DNA of 13,378 nucleotides, taken from assembly GCA_043784605.1 (NCBI GenBank), contig JAYVYD010000506.1:1-13378 (forward strand). The letters run 5' to 3'. Under the pieces are notes generated by a model. That model made no database searches, had not been told where the DNA came from, and saw nothing but the letters and a program-made list of their open reading frames with translations. This DNA is from JANYHY01 sp043784605. GTDB taxonomy: Bacteria > Myxococcota_A > Polyangia > Polyangiales > Polyangiaceae. The translations under genes and the position numbers were made by a program. Within the stretch, counting starts at the first letter, position 1. Every line of letters begins with the position of its first letter. This document shows, one piece after another, positions 6,421-13,378 of the stretch.

Positions 6421-7773
6421 TCAGTCGACGATTGTGCTGCGAGAGGTGAAGGGCGCGCGAATGTGGAGTGTCTTCTTGCCCAAGGCAGCCGGGATCGGCT
6501 CGAACGGGCTGGCCTTGCGAATGGCGTCGGCGCAGTTGTGGTCGAACTCGTCGATGCCGCTCGTGCGCACCGGCGGCCAGGCCACGTGAGCGGTGCCGTT
6601 CTCGTCGATCGTGAAGTCGATGATCACGGTCCCCTGCTTGAGGTCCAACATCGCCGCGCGCGGGAACGCGTTCGCCCACAGCGGGTCGAGCTTGCCGTGA
6701 AGGCGGCGAAAATACGGCATGAGGTGAGGATCGTTGGTGTCGATGTCGAAGAGATCGCCGTCGCCCGTGCCGAGAGGTCGTGCGTGCGAGCCGTCGCCTG
6801 AAGCTCCGCCCGCGCCCGTGAGCCCACCTCCGCGGGTGCCGCCGCGCCCGTCGCCGTTCGGTCCGCCTGCCGCGCTCGCGTGCACGAGCGCGCGCACGAT
6901 CGTCGAGACCTCTTGCTCGGAGTCCACGTCGTCTCGGGTCTTGGACTTGTCGATCGCCGGGATCGCCGTTGCCCCTTGCGTCACGTCGGGTCGAGCGTTC
7001 GCGACGGCCGCGCTAGGCCGGTGATCGGCGCCTGGGAGCGAGGCATGCGCGCCGACGCCGGGAGAAGAGTCGAGCGCGCCGTCACTCTGTGAGCCTGGCG
7101 CGCTGCTCGCGTACGCGACCGGAAGAAGCGACGAGAGCCCTTGCGCGTCATCACCCGCGAAGGCGGGCAGCGCACCCGGCTTGCCCCCGATCGTAGACGG
7201 GGCGAATGCTTGCATCGCGCCGCGGCTGGGATCGGTCCTCGCGACCACCCGCCGCTCCTGCCGATCGCCCTGCCCCATCGCGATGAACGTCGCCTCCATC
7301 GGATGCGTCGTCGCGCGACGGTCCTCCCAGCTCGACCTCGTGGTGCTGCTCTTGATGCGGTGCAGCTGATCGCGATCGAGCCTGCTGATGAGGTCTGGCG
7401 AGAGTCGCAGCTGCTCGTCGCGATCGGTGAGGTGAATCGCCTTCAGCGCCGCCGCCTGATCGCCGCCGTGTCCGAGGCCCCCGTTCTCCACGCGCGCGAT
7501 CGAGTCGCCGCCCGAGGCCGTGGGCGCAAGGCCACGAACGTCCTTCGTCGCGTCCGTGATCATCATGCCGGTCGCGACGCCGGGCAGCTCGAGCGCGAGG
7601 TCGTCGCCGCCCGTCTTGGCCCGCGCGAGCTCCGCCTGTCGCTCGGCTTCCTCGCGATCCCAGTTCCGCACCGCGAGGAACACGACCCCCGAAGCGAGCA
7701 CCAAGTGCACCGCAACGGACATGATCCAGGCGACGCCCGTGATGGAAACTCTCGGTTTGCTCGATCGATCCAC
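6421..7773 (-). CDS. TonB-family C-terminal domain protein (energy-transducer-like)
   Basis: A 450-residue protein with a GTG start at 7773. It has a short basic cytoplasmic N-terminus and one transmembrane helix (about 11-35, SITGVAWIMSVAVHLVLASG). A long, low-complexity linker (about 40-345) follows, rich in Gly, Ala, Asp and Ser, with a Gly-rich block near 303-340. The TonB-C-like domain (about 355-445) contains LWANAFPRA, GTVIIDFTIDENG, a conserved-looking D-x-x-CADAIRKASPFEPIP and a final beta strand. TonB proteins couple proton-motive force to outer-membrane transporters; in myxobacteria such domains also occur in gliding and envelope proteins. The linker is not the Pro-Lys type of classical TonB. 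No ExbB/ExbD or receptor gene is in the window, so the transport role is inferred from the domain only. It is first in a minus-strand cluster and divergent from tatD. Confidence 0.85.
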   Translation of the reverse strand: MDRSSKPRVSITGVAWIMSVAVHLVLASGVVFLAVRNWDREEAERQAELARAKTGGDDLALELPGVATGMMITDATKDVRGLAPTASGGDSIARVENGGLGHGGDQAAALKAIHLTDRDEQLRLSPDLISRLDRDQLHRIKSSTTRSSWEDRRATTHPMEATFIAMGQGDRQERRVVARTDPSRGAMQAFAPSTIGGKPGALPAFAGDDAQGLSSLLPVAYASSAPGSQSDGALDSSPGVGAHASLPGADHRPSAAVANARPDVTQGATAIPAIDKSKTRDDVDSEQEVSTIVRALVHASAAGGPNGDGRGGTRGGGLTGAGGASGDGSHARPLGTGDGDLFDIDTNDPHLMPYFRRLHGKLDPLWANAFPRAAMLDLKQGTVIIDFTIDENGTAHVAWPPVRTSGIDEFDHNCADAIRKASPFEPIPAALGKKTLHIRAPFTSRSTIVD

Positions 7774-7838
7774 GCGTACCGACTATTGTGAGGCCTGCGC
7801 CTCATAAGCGCTATACGGACCAACGGGCGAAACCTTCA

Positions 7839-8618
7839 ATGCTGATCGACACACACTGTCACCTCGACCCTGGATATTTCGCAGATCCGGACGCTGCGAT
7901 GGAGCGCGCACGGGCCGCCGGCGTCGGGTCGTTCGTGGTCATCGGCGTCGGCCGTGATCTCGCGCCTGCACGCCACGCGGTCGCACTCGGGCAACGCTTG
8001 CCGAGTCAAGTAGCGGCGGTCGTGGGTGTACACCCGCACGACGCGACGAGCCTCACCGACGAGACCTACGCCGAGCTCCGAGAGCTCGCACGCGCGCCGG
8101 AGGTCGTCGCGGTCGGAGAGATCGGCCTCGACTACCACTACGATCACTCGCCGCGAGACGTTCAGCGCGCCACGTTCGCGCGCCTCATCGGCTTGGCGAA
8201 GGAAGTGAACAAGCCGATCGTGATCCACACACGCGAGGCCGCAGAGGACACGCTGGCCGTACTGAGGGACGAAGGCGCGCGAGACGTCGGCGGCATCATC
8301 CACTGCTTCAGCGAGGACCTCGCGTTCGCGAAGAGCGCGTGGGACATGGACTTCGACGTGTCGTTCAGCGGCATCGTCACGTTCAAGACCGCCCGCACCG
8401 TCCACGAGGTCGCGCAGAAGGCTCCCATCGGACGCGTGCACGTAGAGACCGACAGCCCGTACCTCGCGCCCGTGCCGATGCGCGGCAAGCCGTGCGAGCC
8501 GGCGTACATGGTGCACACGGCCAAGCGCGTCGCGGAGCTGCGCGACATCGACATAGCGACGCTAGAAGAGGCGACGCGCGCAAACGCGGAGCGACGCTTT
8601 CGACGGACGTTCGCGTGA
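7839..8618 (+). CDS. tatD: TatD-family metal-dependent hydrolase (DNase-like)
   Basis: A 259-residue TIM-barrel hydrolase, the usual length for the family. The start ATG at 7839 gives the family N-terminus MLIDTHCHLD; an in-frame GTG at 7788 would add 17 unsupported residues. Metal ligands visible are His6 and His8 (THCH), Glu94 (GEIGLDYH), His130 (VIHTREA), His155 (IIHCF) and Asp205 (ETDSPYLAP). Known members are cytoplasmic magnesium-dependent 3'-5' exonucleases or DNases linked to DNA repair and quality control. The protein also has the usual family end, where RANAERRF follows the PAYM helix. Its stop overlaps the next gene by 4 bp. The 65-bp gap to the divergent TonB-like gene must hold both promoters. 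The symbol covers the TatD/YcfH/YabD family; the exact orthologue is not resolved. Confidence 0.95.
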   Translation: MLIDTHCHLDPGYFADPDAAMERARAAGVGSFVVIGVGRDLAPARHAVALGQRLPSQVAAVVGVHPHDATSLTDETYAELRELARAPEVVAVGEIGLDYHYDHSPRDVQRATFARLIGLAKEVNKPIVIHTREAAEDTLAVLRDEGARDVGGIIHCFSEDLAFAKSAWDMDFDVSFSGIVTFKTARTVHEVAQKAPIGRVHVETDSPYLAPVPMRGKPCEPAYMVHTAKRVAELRDIDIATLEEATRANAERRFRRTFA

Positions 8619-9130
8619 GTGAGGAACTCCTCGACACCAACGGCGTGCTGCGCGCAGGCGCTATATTTCAGCCTTCAGAGAGCACTCTGCTCGTGTTCGC
8701 GCAGCGCAAGGACGCACGCGTCGAGCTCGCGAGCTGGCGGCAGCAGGCCGAGCGATACTTCGACACGACCATCGGACTTACGGTGAACAAGCGCTACGAG
8801 ACGGACTTCCCCGCGGTCGACTTCGCGCGCGTGGTCGTGGCCAAGAGCGCCGTCGCGGGCGGCACACGCAGCGCGTGGTCGAGACCCGCCGACGAGACCG
8901 ACTGGTCACGCGCCGAGGCCGCCGAACGCGCGAGCCGCATGGGCGGCATGTGCGCGCTCGCGCGTCGATGCAAGCAGGTGTGGCTCATCGAGCGCGAGAG
9001 CGACGACGACCCGACCAGTCTCTTGCTCGCCGCGATCCTCGCCTCCGTTCTGCTCGGACCCATAGTGATCGGCGAACAGATCTTTGGCGTGCGAGGGGCA
9101 CGAGAGCGCCTCATGCGATCCTCATCGTGA
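8615..9130 (+). CDS. Hypothetical protein coupled to tatD
   Basis: A 171-residue protein starting at GTG 8615, overlapping the tatD stop by 4 bp (GTGA), so it is probably translationally coupled. I do not recognise the family. The N-terminal 75 residues look globular, mixing beta and alpha (LLVFAQRK, VELASWRQQAERYFDTTIGL, VDFARVVVAKSAVAGG). The middle is charged (DETDWSRAEAAERASRMGG) with two Cys (113, 119). A hydrophobic stretch (about 136-155, LLLAAILASVLLGPIVIGEQ) may be a membrane helix or a buried core helix. There is no signal peptide. The frame is also open upstream inside tatD, but that part has the wrong composition. Overlap with tatD suggests a common transcript, not a shared function. 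Confidence 0.75.
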   Translation: MSEELLDTNGVLRAGAIFQPSESTLLVFAQRKDARVELASWRQQAERYFDTTIGLTVNKRYETDFPAVDFARVVVAKSAVAGGTRSAWSRPADETDWSRAEAAERASRMGGMCALARRCKQVWLIERESDDDPTSLLLAAILASVLLGPIVIGEQIFGVRGARERLMRSSS

Positions 9131-9179
9131 ACGCTGAAACGCCTCCCCAGAAGGTGGCACAAAAGGATCAGGAAGTGAG

Positions 9180-9206
9180 GGGAGTGGGGGGGCTCCGCTC
9201 ACTCCC
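9180..9206. terminator. Possible bidirectional stem-loop terminator
   Basis: GGGAGTG (9180-9186) and CACTCCC (9200-9206) form a perfect 7-bp stem with a 13-nt loop, in the 139-bp gap between the convergent 8615-9130 and 9270-10244 genes. The position fits termination of both, but no clear U-tract follows the stem on either strand; a short T-run sits at 9234-9238. Weak support. Confidence 0.35.
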
Positions 9207-9269
9207 AAAATCATCCTTCTTGATCTTCCCGATCTTTTTGCGTGCATCTCTGCAGCAAATCGTCGCCAA

Positions 9270-10244
9270 TCAGAAGACGCCGCTGCACGCGACTCCGCCG
9301 AACGACGGTGCACACGCCACGCGTGGTGCGGGCGCGCGAGGCGCCGTGAGAATGACGACGAGCGATCCCGCGATCATGACCCCAGCTCCCGTGAAGCCGA
9401 CGATCGAGACCGTGCGCCAGCCGTCCGCAGAGTCGATGAGTGACTGACACTGCGGCGACGGGTTCGGCTGGTCGATCCCAGGGCAGCCGCGGTTGTCGTT
9501 GTACGTCGAGATCGCGGATGCGCGACCCAGAACGCCGACCACGCCCGTGATGAGGAACGGCGCGCTGGCCGCGAAGAACACCCAGCCGATGGTTCGTTGT
9601 AGATTCCCCGTATCGCTCGGAAGTGGCTGAATCAAGGGCTGCTCGTCGTGCGGCGGGCTCGGCGACTTCACCTCGGGATCGCGCGGGGGAGGCGGCGCCT
9701 CGTGCGACTGCGCGACGAGCTCCACGTGCTCACGCGAAGGCGCCTCGTTGGAGACGCGAGCGCTGCGCTCGAATGGAAAGTAGCCGTCCTTTCTCACGAC
9801 GAGCACGTGCGAGCCGACCTCTAGCCTGAGCGCCGACGACAATGGCAGCGACCCGACCTTCGTGCCGTCCACCGAGACCTCGGCGCCCTCCTGCGCTCCG
9901 TCCACGAGCAAGTCGCCGAGGTGCGTACGTACCGTCGCAAGCGCGCCGTCGAGAGCGCTTCGGTTCTTGCCGATCCACGGGTCTTGCGAGCGCAGCGCCT
10001 CCTCGAGGTGCGCCTCGGCGAGCGGCCATCGTCCGAGCGCCTGCTCGGCAAGCGCCATCTGTGCCCGCGCGCGCGCCGATGGAACCGTGGCCCAAGCGCG
10101 GGTGAAACGCTCGAGCGCCTCTTGATCTTTGCCGTGCTCTCGCAGCGCGACGCCTTCGTCGATCAAAGCATCCGCCGACTGCGCGAGCGCAGTTGCACCG
10201 ACCGCAAGGACGGCACAGATCACGAGAACTCCGAGCGCGCGCAT
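9270..10244 (-). CDS. TPR and PEGA domain envelope protein
   Basis: A 324-residue protein with an ATG at 10244. The N-terminus is a signal peptide (MRALGVLVICAVLAVGATALAQ) with probable cleavage near residue 21. Residues 26-85 show TPR-like helical pairs (ALIDEGVALREHGKDQEALE, then MALAEQALGRWPLAEAHLEE). Residues 117-165 form a PEGA-type segment (AEVSVDGTKVGSLPL, then VGSHVLVVRKDGY). A Pro-rich linker (183-210) leads to two hydrophobic helices (about 220-240 and 278-300). PEGA domains are thought to be extracytoplasmic binding modules and are common in myxobacteria beside Ser/Thr kinases. It is divergent from such a kinase with 42 bp between starts, so a joint role in envelope signalling is plausible. 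No ligand is known. Confidence 0.88.
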   Translation of the reverse strand: MRALGVLVICAVLAVGATALAQSADALIDEGVALREHGKDQEALERFTRAWATVPSARARAQMALAEQALGRWPLAEAHLEEALRSQDPWIGKNRSALDGALATVRTHLGDLLVDGAQEGAEVSVDGTKVGSLPLSSALRLEVGSHVLVVRKDGYFPFERSARVSNEAPSREHVELVAQSHEAPPPPRDPEVKSPSPPHDEQPLIQPLPSDTGNLQRTIGWVFFAASAPFLITGVVGVLGRASAISTYNDNRGCPGIDQPNPSPQCQSLIDSADGWRTVSIVGFTGAGVMIAGSLVVILTAPRAPAPRVACAPSFGGVACSGVF

Positions 10245-10286
10245 CGGCGGGCATCATAACGCAACATCGAGTAAGGTTCCGGCCAC

Positions 10287-11663
10287 GTGAGTGACGCGCC
10301 TTCGAGTGAACGCTTTTCGAGTGGCGCGATGATCGCGGGCAAATACCGCGTTCTACGCGTGCTCGGTGAGGGCGGCATGGGCATCGTGTACGAAGCGGAA
10401 CACGTCGCGCTGCGCGAGCGCGTGGCGATCAAGATCCTGCACAAGAAGCGCTCCACGGACTCCGAGATCTCACGGCGCTTCGTCTCCGAGGCGCGCACGT
10501 CCGTGAAGATCAAGAGCGACGCGGTCGCGCGCGTGCTCGACGTCGGCACCACCGACGACGGCATGCCGTTCATGGTGATGGAGAAGTTGGAGGGCGAGGA
10601 CCTCGGCGCGCTGATCGATCGCGCGGGCGCGCTCACAGTCGAGCAGGCCGTCGACTTCATGTTGCAAGCGTGCGAAGCGGTCGCCGCGGCGCACGCGGTC
10701 GGGATCGTGCATCGCGATCTCAAGCCGTCGAACCTGTTCGTCGCGGAGGACTCCGCGGGCGAGCTTCACATGAAGGTGCTCGACTTCGGGATCTCCAAGG
10801 TGTTCGACGACGCGCCCGACTCGGAGCGCGCCGTGACGACCACGAGCGCGGTGCTGGGCTCGCCTGGGTACATGTCTCCCGAGCAGATGCGGGCCTCACG
10901 AGACGTGGACGCGCGCTCGGATGTCTGGGCGCTCGGGATGATCTTATGGGAGTCGATCGCGGGCGTACCGATGTACGCGGGCAAGACCTACCCGGAGATC
11001 TGCGCGAAGGTGCTGGGCGGCCATTTCTTGCGGCTCGCCGCGATCGGCGTGACGGCTCCGCTTCCGCTCGAGGAGGCCATCCAGAGGGCGCTCGCGCTCG
11101 CGCCGGACGATCGGTTCGCGAATGTCGCCGAGTTCGCGGCCGCGCTGGCGCCGTTCGGTCCGCGAGACTCCGACATCAGAGTGTCACGCATCGCCAACCT
11201 CGCGCGCGCGCCGTCCGATCGACAGCGGAGAACTCCGAGCCTTCGACCGCCGGTCGAGCTGTCGCCGACTGTTCCCGCGTTGCCGACGACCGGCGCTCCT
11301 TCCCGCTCGCAGACCGAAGGACCCGTCGCCAAGGACGCGAGCGCGACGCAGCGCACGTCCAATCGACGCATCGCCGTCTACGCGTTGCTCGCCGCCGCGA
11401 TCGCTGGCGTCGTGGTCCTCGCAGTTCGACCCGGCCCGACGCACCCCGCGTCCGTCGTTCAACCACCGATCCCGACCACCGCGGCGACGCCGATCGCTTC
11501 GAGCGCGCCTCCGACACCCGCGCCGAGCGCTCCGGCTTCGTCAGCTACGCCCCAAGCGACCCACGCTCCTTCGTCCGCACCAAAGCCCTCGAGTTCGAGT
11601 GCTCCGTCGTCGCAACCGAGCGGCACGATCAAGCCTCCGAACGGCGCTCCGATACTCCACTAG
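10287..11663 (+). CDS. Membrane-anchored Hanks-type Ser/Thr protein kinase
   Basis: A 458-residue kinase; the GTG start at 10287 is preceded by TAAGG (10272-10276) about 10 bp upstream as ribosome binding site. The kinase domain spans about 20-290: glycine loop GEGGMGIVY, VAIK (Lys49), Glu68, HRDLKPSN (Asp144, Asn149), DFG (Asp167), SPGYMSPEQ in the activation segment and DVWALG (Asp212), with Arg276 in the last subdomain. All catalytic residues are present, so it should be active and phosphorylate Ser/Thr. A basic linker (about 297-361), one transmembrane helix (about 362-381) and a Pro/Ser/Ala-rich tail (382-458), probably outside the membrane, follow. There is no PASTA or other recognisable sensor domain. 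It is divergent from the TPR/PEGA gene. Confidence 0.95.
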   Translation: MSDAPSSERFSSGAMIAGKYRVLRVLGEGGMGIVYEAEHVALRERVAIKILHKKRSTDSEISRRFVSEARTSVKIKSDAVARVLDVGTTDDGMPFMVMEKLEGEDLGALIDRAGALTVEQAVDFMLQACEAVAAAHAVGIVHRDLKPSNLFVAEDSAGELHMKVLDFGISKVFDDAPDSERAVTTTSAVLGSPGYMSPEQMRASRDVDARSDVWALGMILWESIAGVPMYAGKTYPEICAKVLGGHFLRLAAIGVTAPLPLEEAIQRALALAPDDRFANVAEFAAALAPFGPRDSDIRVSRIANLARAPSDRQRRTPSLRPPVELSPTVPALPTTGAPSRSQTEGPVAKDASATQRTSNRRIAVYALLAAAIAGVVVLAVRPGPTHPASVVQPPIPTTAATPIASSAPPTPAPSAPASSATPQATHAPSSAPKPSSSSAPSSQPSGTIKPPNGAPILH

Positions 11664-11680
11664 GCACTCGGGCTTGTTCT

Positions 11681-11744
11681 TTCCGTGCCCGTGCGTGTGC
11701 CCGATCGTAAGAGTCGACCCTGTCGTTCGGGCGCGGGCACGGAA
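11681..11744. terminator. Long inverted repeat between convergent genes
   Basis: TTCCGTGCCCG (11681-11691) and CGGGCACGGAA (11734-11744) are perfect 11-bp inverted repeats, extendable by one wobble and two more pairs inward. An alternative inner stem is GCCCGA (11699-11704) with TCGGGC (11727-11732). It fills the 87-bp gap between the kinase stop and the Cys-rich gene stop, the expected place for a bidirectional terminator. No U-tract follows on either strand, so intrinsic termination is not certain. Confidence 0.45.
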
Positions 11745-11750
11745 GCTAGA

Positions 11751-12302
11751 TCACTTGCAGGTGTACGAGGTCGTGTTGTCCGGCACGCAGAACTGATCGA
11801 CCGAGCACATGTACGCGCCGGGGCAGTCCGACGGTTTGCTGCAGGCATTCGTGCAAATGAACGGGTTGCTCACGGGACCGAACGCGACGCAACGATTGCC
11901 GACGCACTCTTGTCCCGCGTGTCCGTCGTGCGTGGCGACGCAGCAATCGCCGAGCTGTTTCGTTCCGAGCTGCCACTGCGCGGCAGGGACGCAGCCGAGC
12001 GCGGTCGCCGGCTCGCAGCTCGTGTTGGTCTTGTTGCACGTGAGGCCGGGCGCGGAGTTGCAGCCGTCGTTGCTGTCGCAGGGATCGCTGCACATCTTGA
12101 TCGTGCCGAACGTCTTGCAGTTGCGGTAGCGACAGTCCGCGTTGGTGGCGCAGCAGTAGCCCGACGGGAGCGCGCCGAATTGACCGGGACCGCTAGTCGC
12201 GGGCGGCCCGGAGTCTGTCAGTGGGGTCCCCGCGTCTGCGGGCGCCGAGGTCTTGAAGTCACCACAGGCGACCAACGCGAAGAGAAGACAGAAAGCGCGC
12301 AT
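11751..12302 (-). CDS. Cys-rich lipoprotein with two ten-cysteine modules
   Basis: A 183-residue protein. The ATG at 12302 overlaps the MATE stop (TGATG); a GTG one codon earlier is also possible. A very short signal (MRAFCLLFALVAC) ends at lipobox Cys13, followed by a Pro/Ala/Thr-rich spacer (14-45). The mature part has 20 further Cys in two blocks. Block 1 (50-104) reads CC-x5-C-x4-C-x8-C-x3-C-x5-C-x7-C-x6-C-x7-C; block 2 (120-182) reads CC-x11-C-x4-C-x11-C-x3-C-x5-C-x5-C-x5-C-x9-C. The even number suggests disulfide-rich, exported modules. Cys-rich lipoproteins of this look are common in myxobacteria, mostly without known function. It is probably co-transcribed with the MATE gene upstream. 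Confidence 0.82.
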   Translation of the reverse strand: MRAFCLLFALVACGDFKTSAPADAGTPLTDSGPPATSGPGQFGALPSGYCCATNADCRYRNCKTFGTIKMCSDPCDSNDGCNSAPGLTCNKTNTSCEPATALGCVPAAQWQLGTKQLGDCCVATHDGHAGQECVGNRCVAFGPVSNPFICTNACSKPSDCPGAYMCSVDQFCVPDNTTSYTCK

Positions 12303-13378
12303 CACGTTTGTATATCTTGTTTTGGCTTACGTTGCTTCGCTCCGACGACGACGAGCAGCGCGCTGCGCACCATCCAGTCGGCGGTCGACCCCATCCAAAC
12401 ACCGGGGAGTCCGAGGCCGAGCTTCAACACGAAGAGCCAAGTGAACGTGAGGCGAACAATGAGCGCCCCGGCCAAGCTTACTAGCAGCGCGACGCGCGTT
12501 TGTCCGGCACCGCGAAGCGATTGCGATAGCACGATGCCCGTCGCCATGAACGGCTGCGCGAAGGCCAACACCGGCACCGTCGACGCACCCACGCGCGTGA
12601 CCTCGAGGTCCGACGAGAAGAGCGGGAGCCACAGCGTTCGGGTCAATAACAGCAACACGCCGAAGGTCGTGAGGAGCAAGACGGCCCAACGCGCCGCAAG
12701 CCATGCAGCGGCCAGCGCCTCGTCGCGCTTGCCCGCGCCTAGCCTCCGCGCGACGATCGATGCGGCCGCGGTGCCGAAGCCGTCCGCCGAGAGAAAGCAC
12801 ACGGACTCGACGCTGATCAGCGACTGGTTCGCCGCCATCGAGACGTCGCCGAGCGAAGCGATGATGCCGACGTAGCCGAGAAATCCGACGTGATAGACGA
12901 CGCGTTCGAGCATCGCAGGCCAACCGACGCGCACGATCGACGCGAGTTCCACGCCGTAACGGCGACGCGAGCCCGCACGCGAGTCCTTGGTGCGACGCAA
13001 CGACACCGGTCGACCGAGCCTGGAGAGCGCGAGGAGGCCGAGCGCCGTCTCGAGCGCGAACGTGAGCGCCGTCGAGATTCCCGCGCCGCGAGCTCCGAGC
13101 GCCGGGATGCCGAACGCGCCGAGGATCAAGACCCGATTGGTCCCGATGTGCACCGCGTTCGCGAGCGAGCCGATGAAAAGCGGCGTGCGTGTGTCTCCCG
13201 AGGCCTGAAGCGTCGCGATGCAGACGGCCCCCAAGAACGCGAACGGCGAGGCCACGAGCGTGACCTCGAGGTAGTCGGTAGCCGCCCGCCGCACCTCGGG
13301 AGACGCGTGTGGCGCGGCGTGTGGGATCGCGGCACGCACGAGCGGCGCGAGCGCGACGAGCCCGAGGCCGAGAACCAA
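12302..13378 (-). CDS. MATE-family multidrug/cation efflux transporter (5' partial)
   Basis: The frame runs off the right window edge, so the N-terminus (roughly the first 110 residues, by comparison with a typical family length near 450) is missing; the TTG at 13378 is only an edge codon. The visible 358 residues include the MATE signatures of the first half (LQASGDTRTPLFIGSLANAV) and second half (VGWPAMLERVVYHVGF; AANQSLISVES; RRLGAGKRDEAL; QSLRGAGQTRVALLVSLAG). Some nine hydrophobic segments are visible, ending in a short basic tail (KQRKPKQDIQT). MATE proteins export drugs or metabolites in exchange for sodium ions or protons across the inner membrane. The substrate cannot be told from sequence. 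The stop overlaps the start of the Cys-rich lipoprotein gene. Confidence 0.93.
   Translation of the reverse strand: MVLGLGLVALAPLVRAAIPHAAPHASPEVRRAATDYLEVTLVASPFAFLGAVCIATLQASGDTRTPLFIGSLANAVHIGTNRVLILGAFGIPALGARGAGISTALTFALETALGLLALSRLGRPVSLRRTKDSRAGSRRRYGVELASIVRVGWPAMLERVVYHVGFLGYVGIIASLGDVSMAANQSLISVESVCFLSADGFGTAAASIVARRLGAGKRDEALAAAWLAARWAVLLLTTFGVLLLLTRTLWLPLFSSDLEVTRVGASTVPVLAFAQPFMATGIVLSQSLRGAGQTRVALLVSLAGALIVRLTFTWLFVLKLGLGLPGVWMGSTADWMVRSALLVVVGAKQRKPKQDIQT

Noticed and set aside
7774..7838. sigma70-type promoter for tatD (TTGTGA at 7786 and TATAC near 7812)
   Set aside because: The spacing is about 19-20 bp and the matches are weak; not listed as a feature.
11685..12875. 396-residue plus-strand ORF
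   Set aside because: Runs antisense across the Cys-rich and MATE genes, with Arg/Ala/Ser-rich composition and no motif.

Overview
The window is GC-rich DNA from what is very probably a myxobacterium. The evidence is a MYXO-CTERM-like C-terminal sorting tag, a Hanks-type Ser/Thr kinase beside a TPR/PEGA protein, a PHM-like copper monooxygenase lipoprotein with a c-type haem site, FG-GAP proteins and a Cys-rich lipoprotein. The genus cannot be fixed from sequence alone.

Left part (1-3427): the 3' portion of a large secreted subtilisin-family (S8) protease with eight FG-GAP/VCBS-type repeats and a C-terminal sorting tag, then an elongator tRNA with anticodon CAU.

Region 3406-4665 looks like a decayed or miniature insertion site at the tRNA 3' end. 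A 33-bp segment made of the tRNA 3' end plus 11 bp is repeated 209 bp downstream. Between the copies lies a 73-bp unit in two tandem copies (72/73 identical), each carrying another tRNA T-arm fragment. Next come two small overlapping minus-strand genes (possibly toxin-antitoxin-like) and a frame-disrupted membrane ORF whose C-terminus resembles the tail of large serine recombinases.

Region 4661-7773 is a minus-strand cluster in transcription order: a TonB-C-domain protein, a small membrane protein with two zinc ribbons, and a copper/haem monooxygenase lipoprotein. All three are predicted to be at the cell envelope.

Region 7839-9130 is a plus-strand pair, a TatD-family metal-dependent hydrolase and an overlapping gene of unknown function.

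Region 9270-11663 is a divergent pair with only 42 bp between start codons: a TPR/PEGA envelope protein (minus) and a membrane-anchored Ser/Thr kinase (plus). This arrangement suggests shared regulation.

Region 11751-13378 is a minus-strand pair: a MATE-family transporter, cut by the window edge, overlapping a short Cys-rich lipoprotein built from two copies of a ten-cysteine module. No IS element, CRISPR array or intact integrase was seen. No gene-free stretch exceeds 300 bp except the tRNA-repeat region, which is described.
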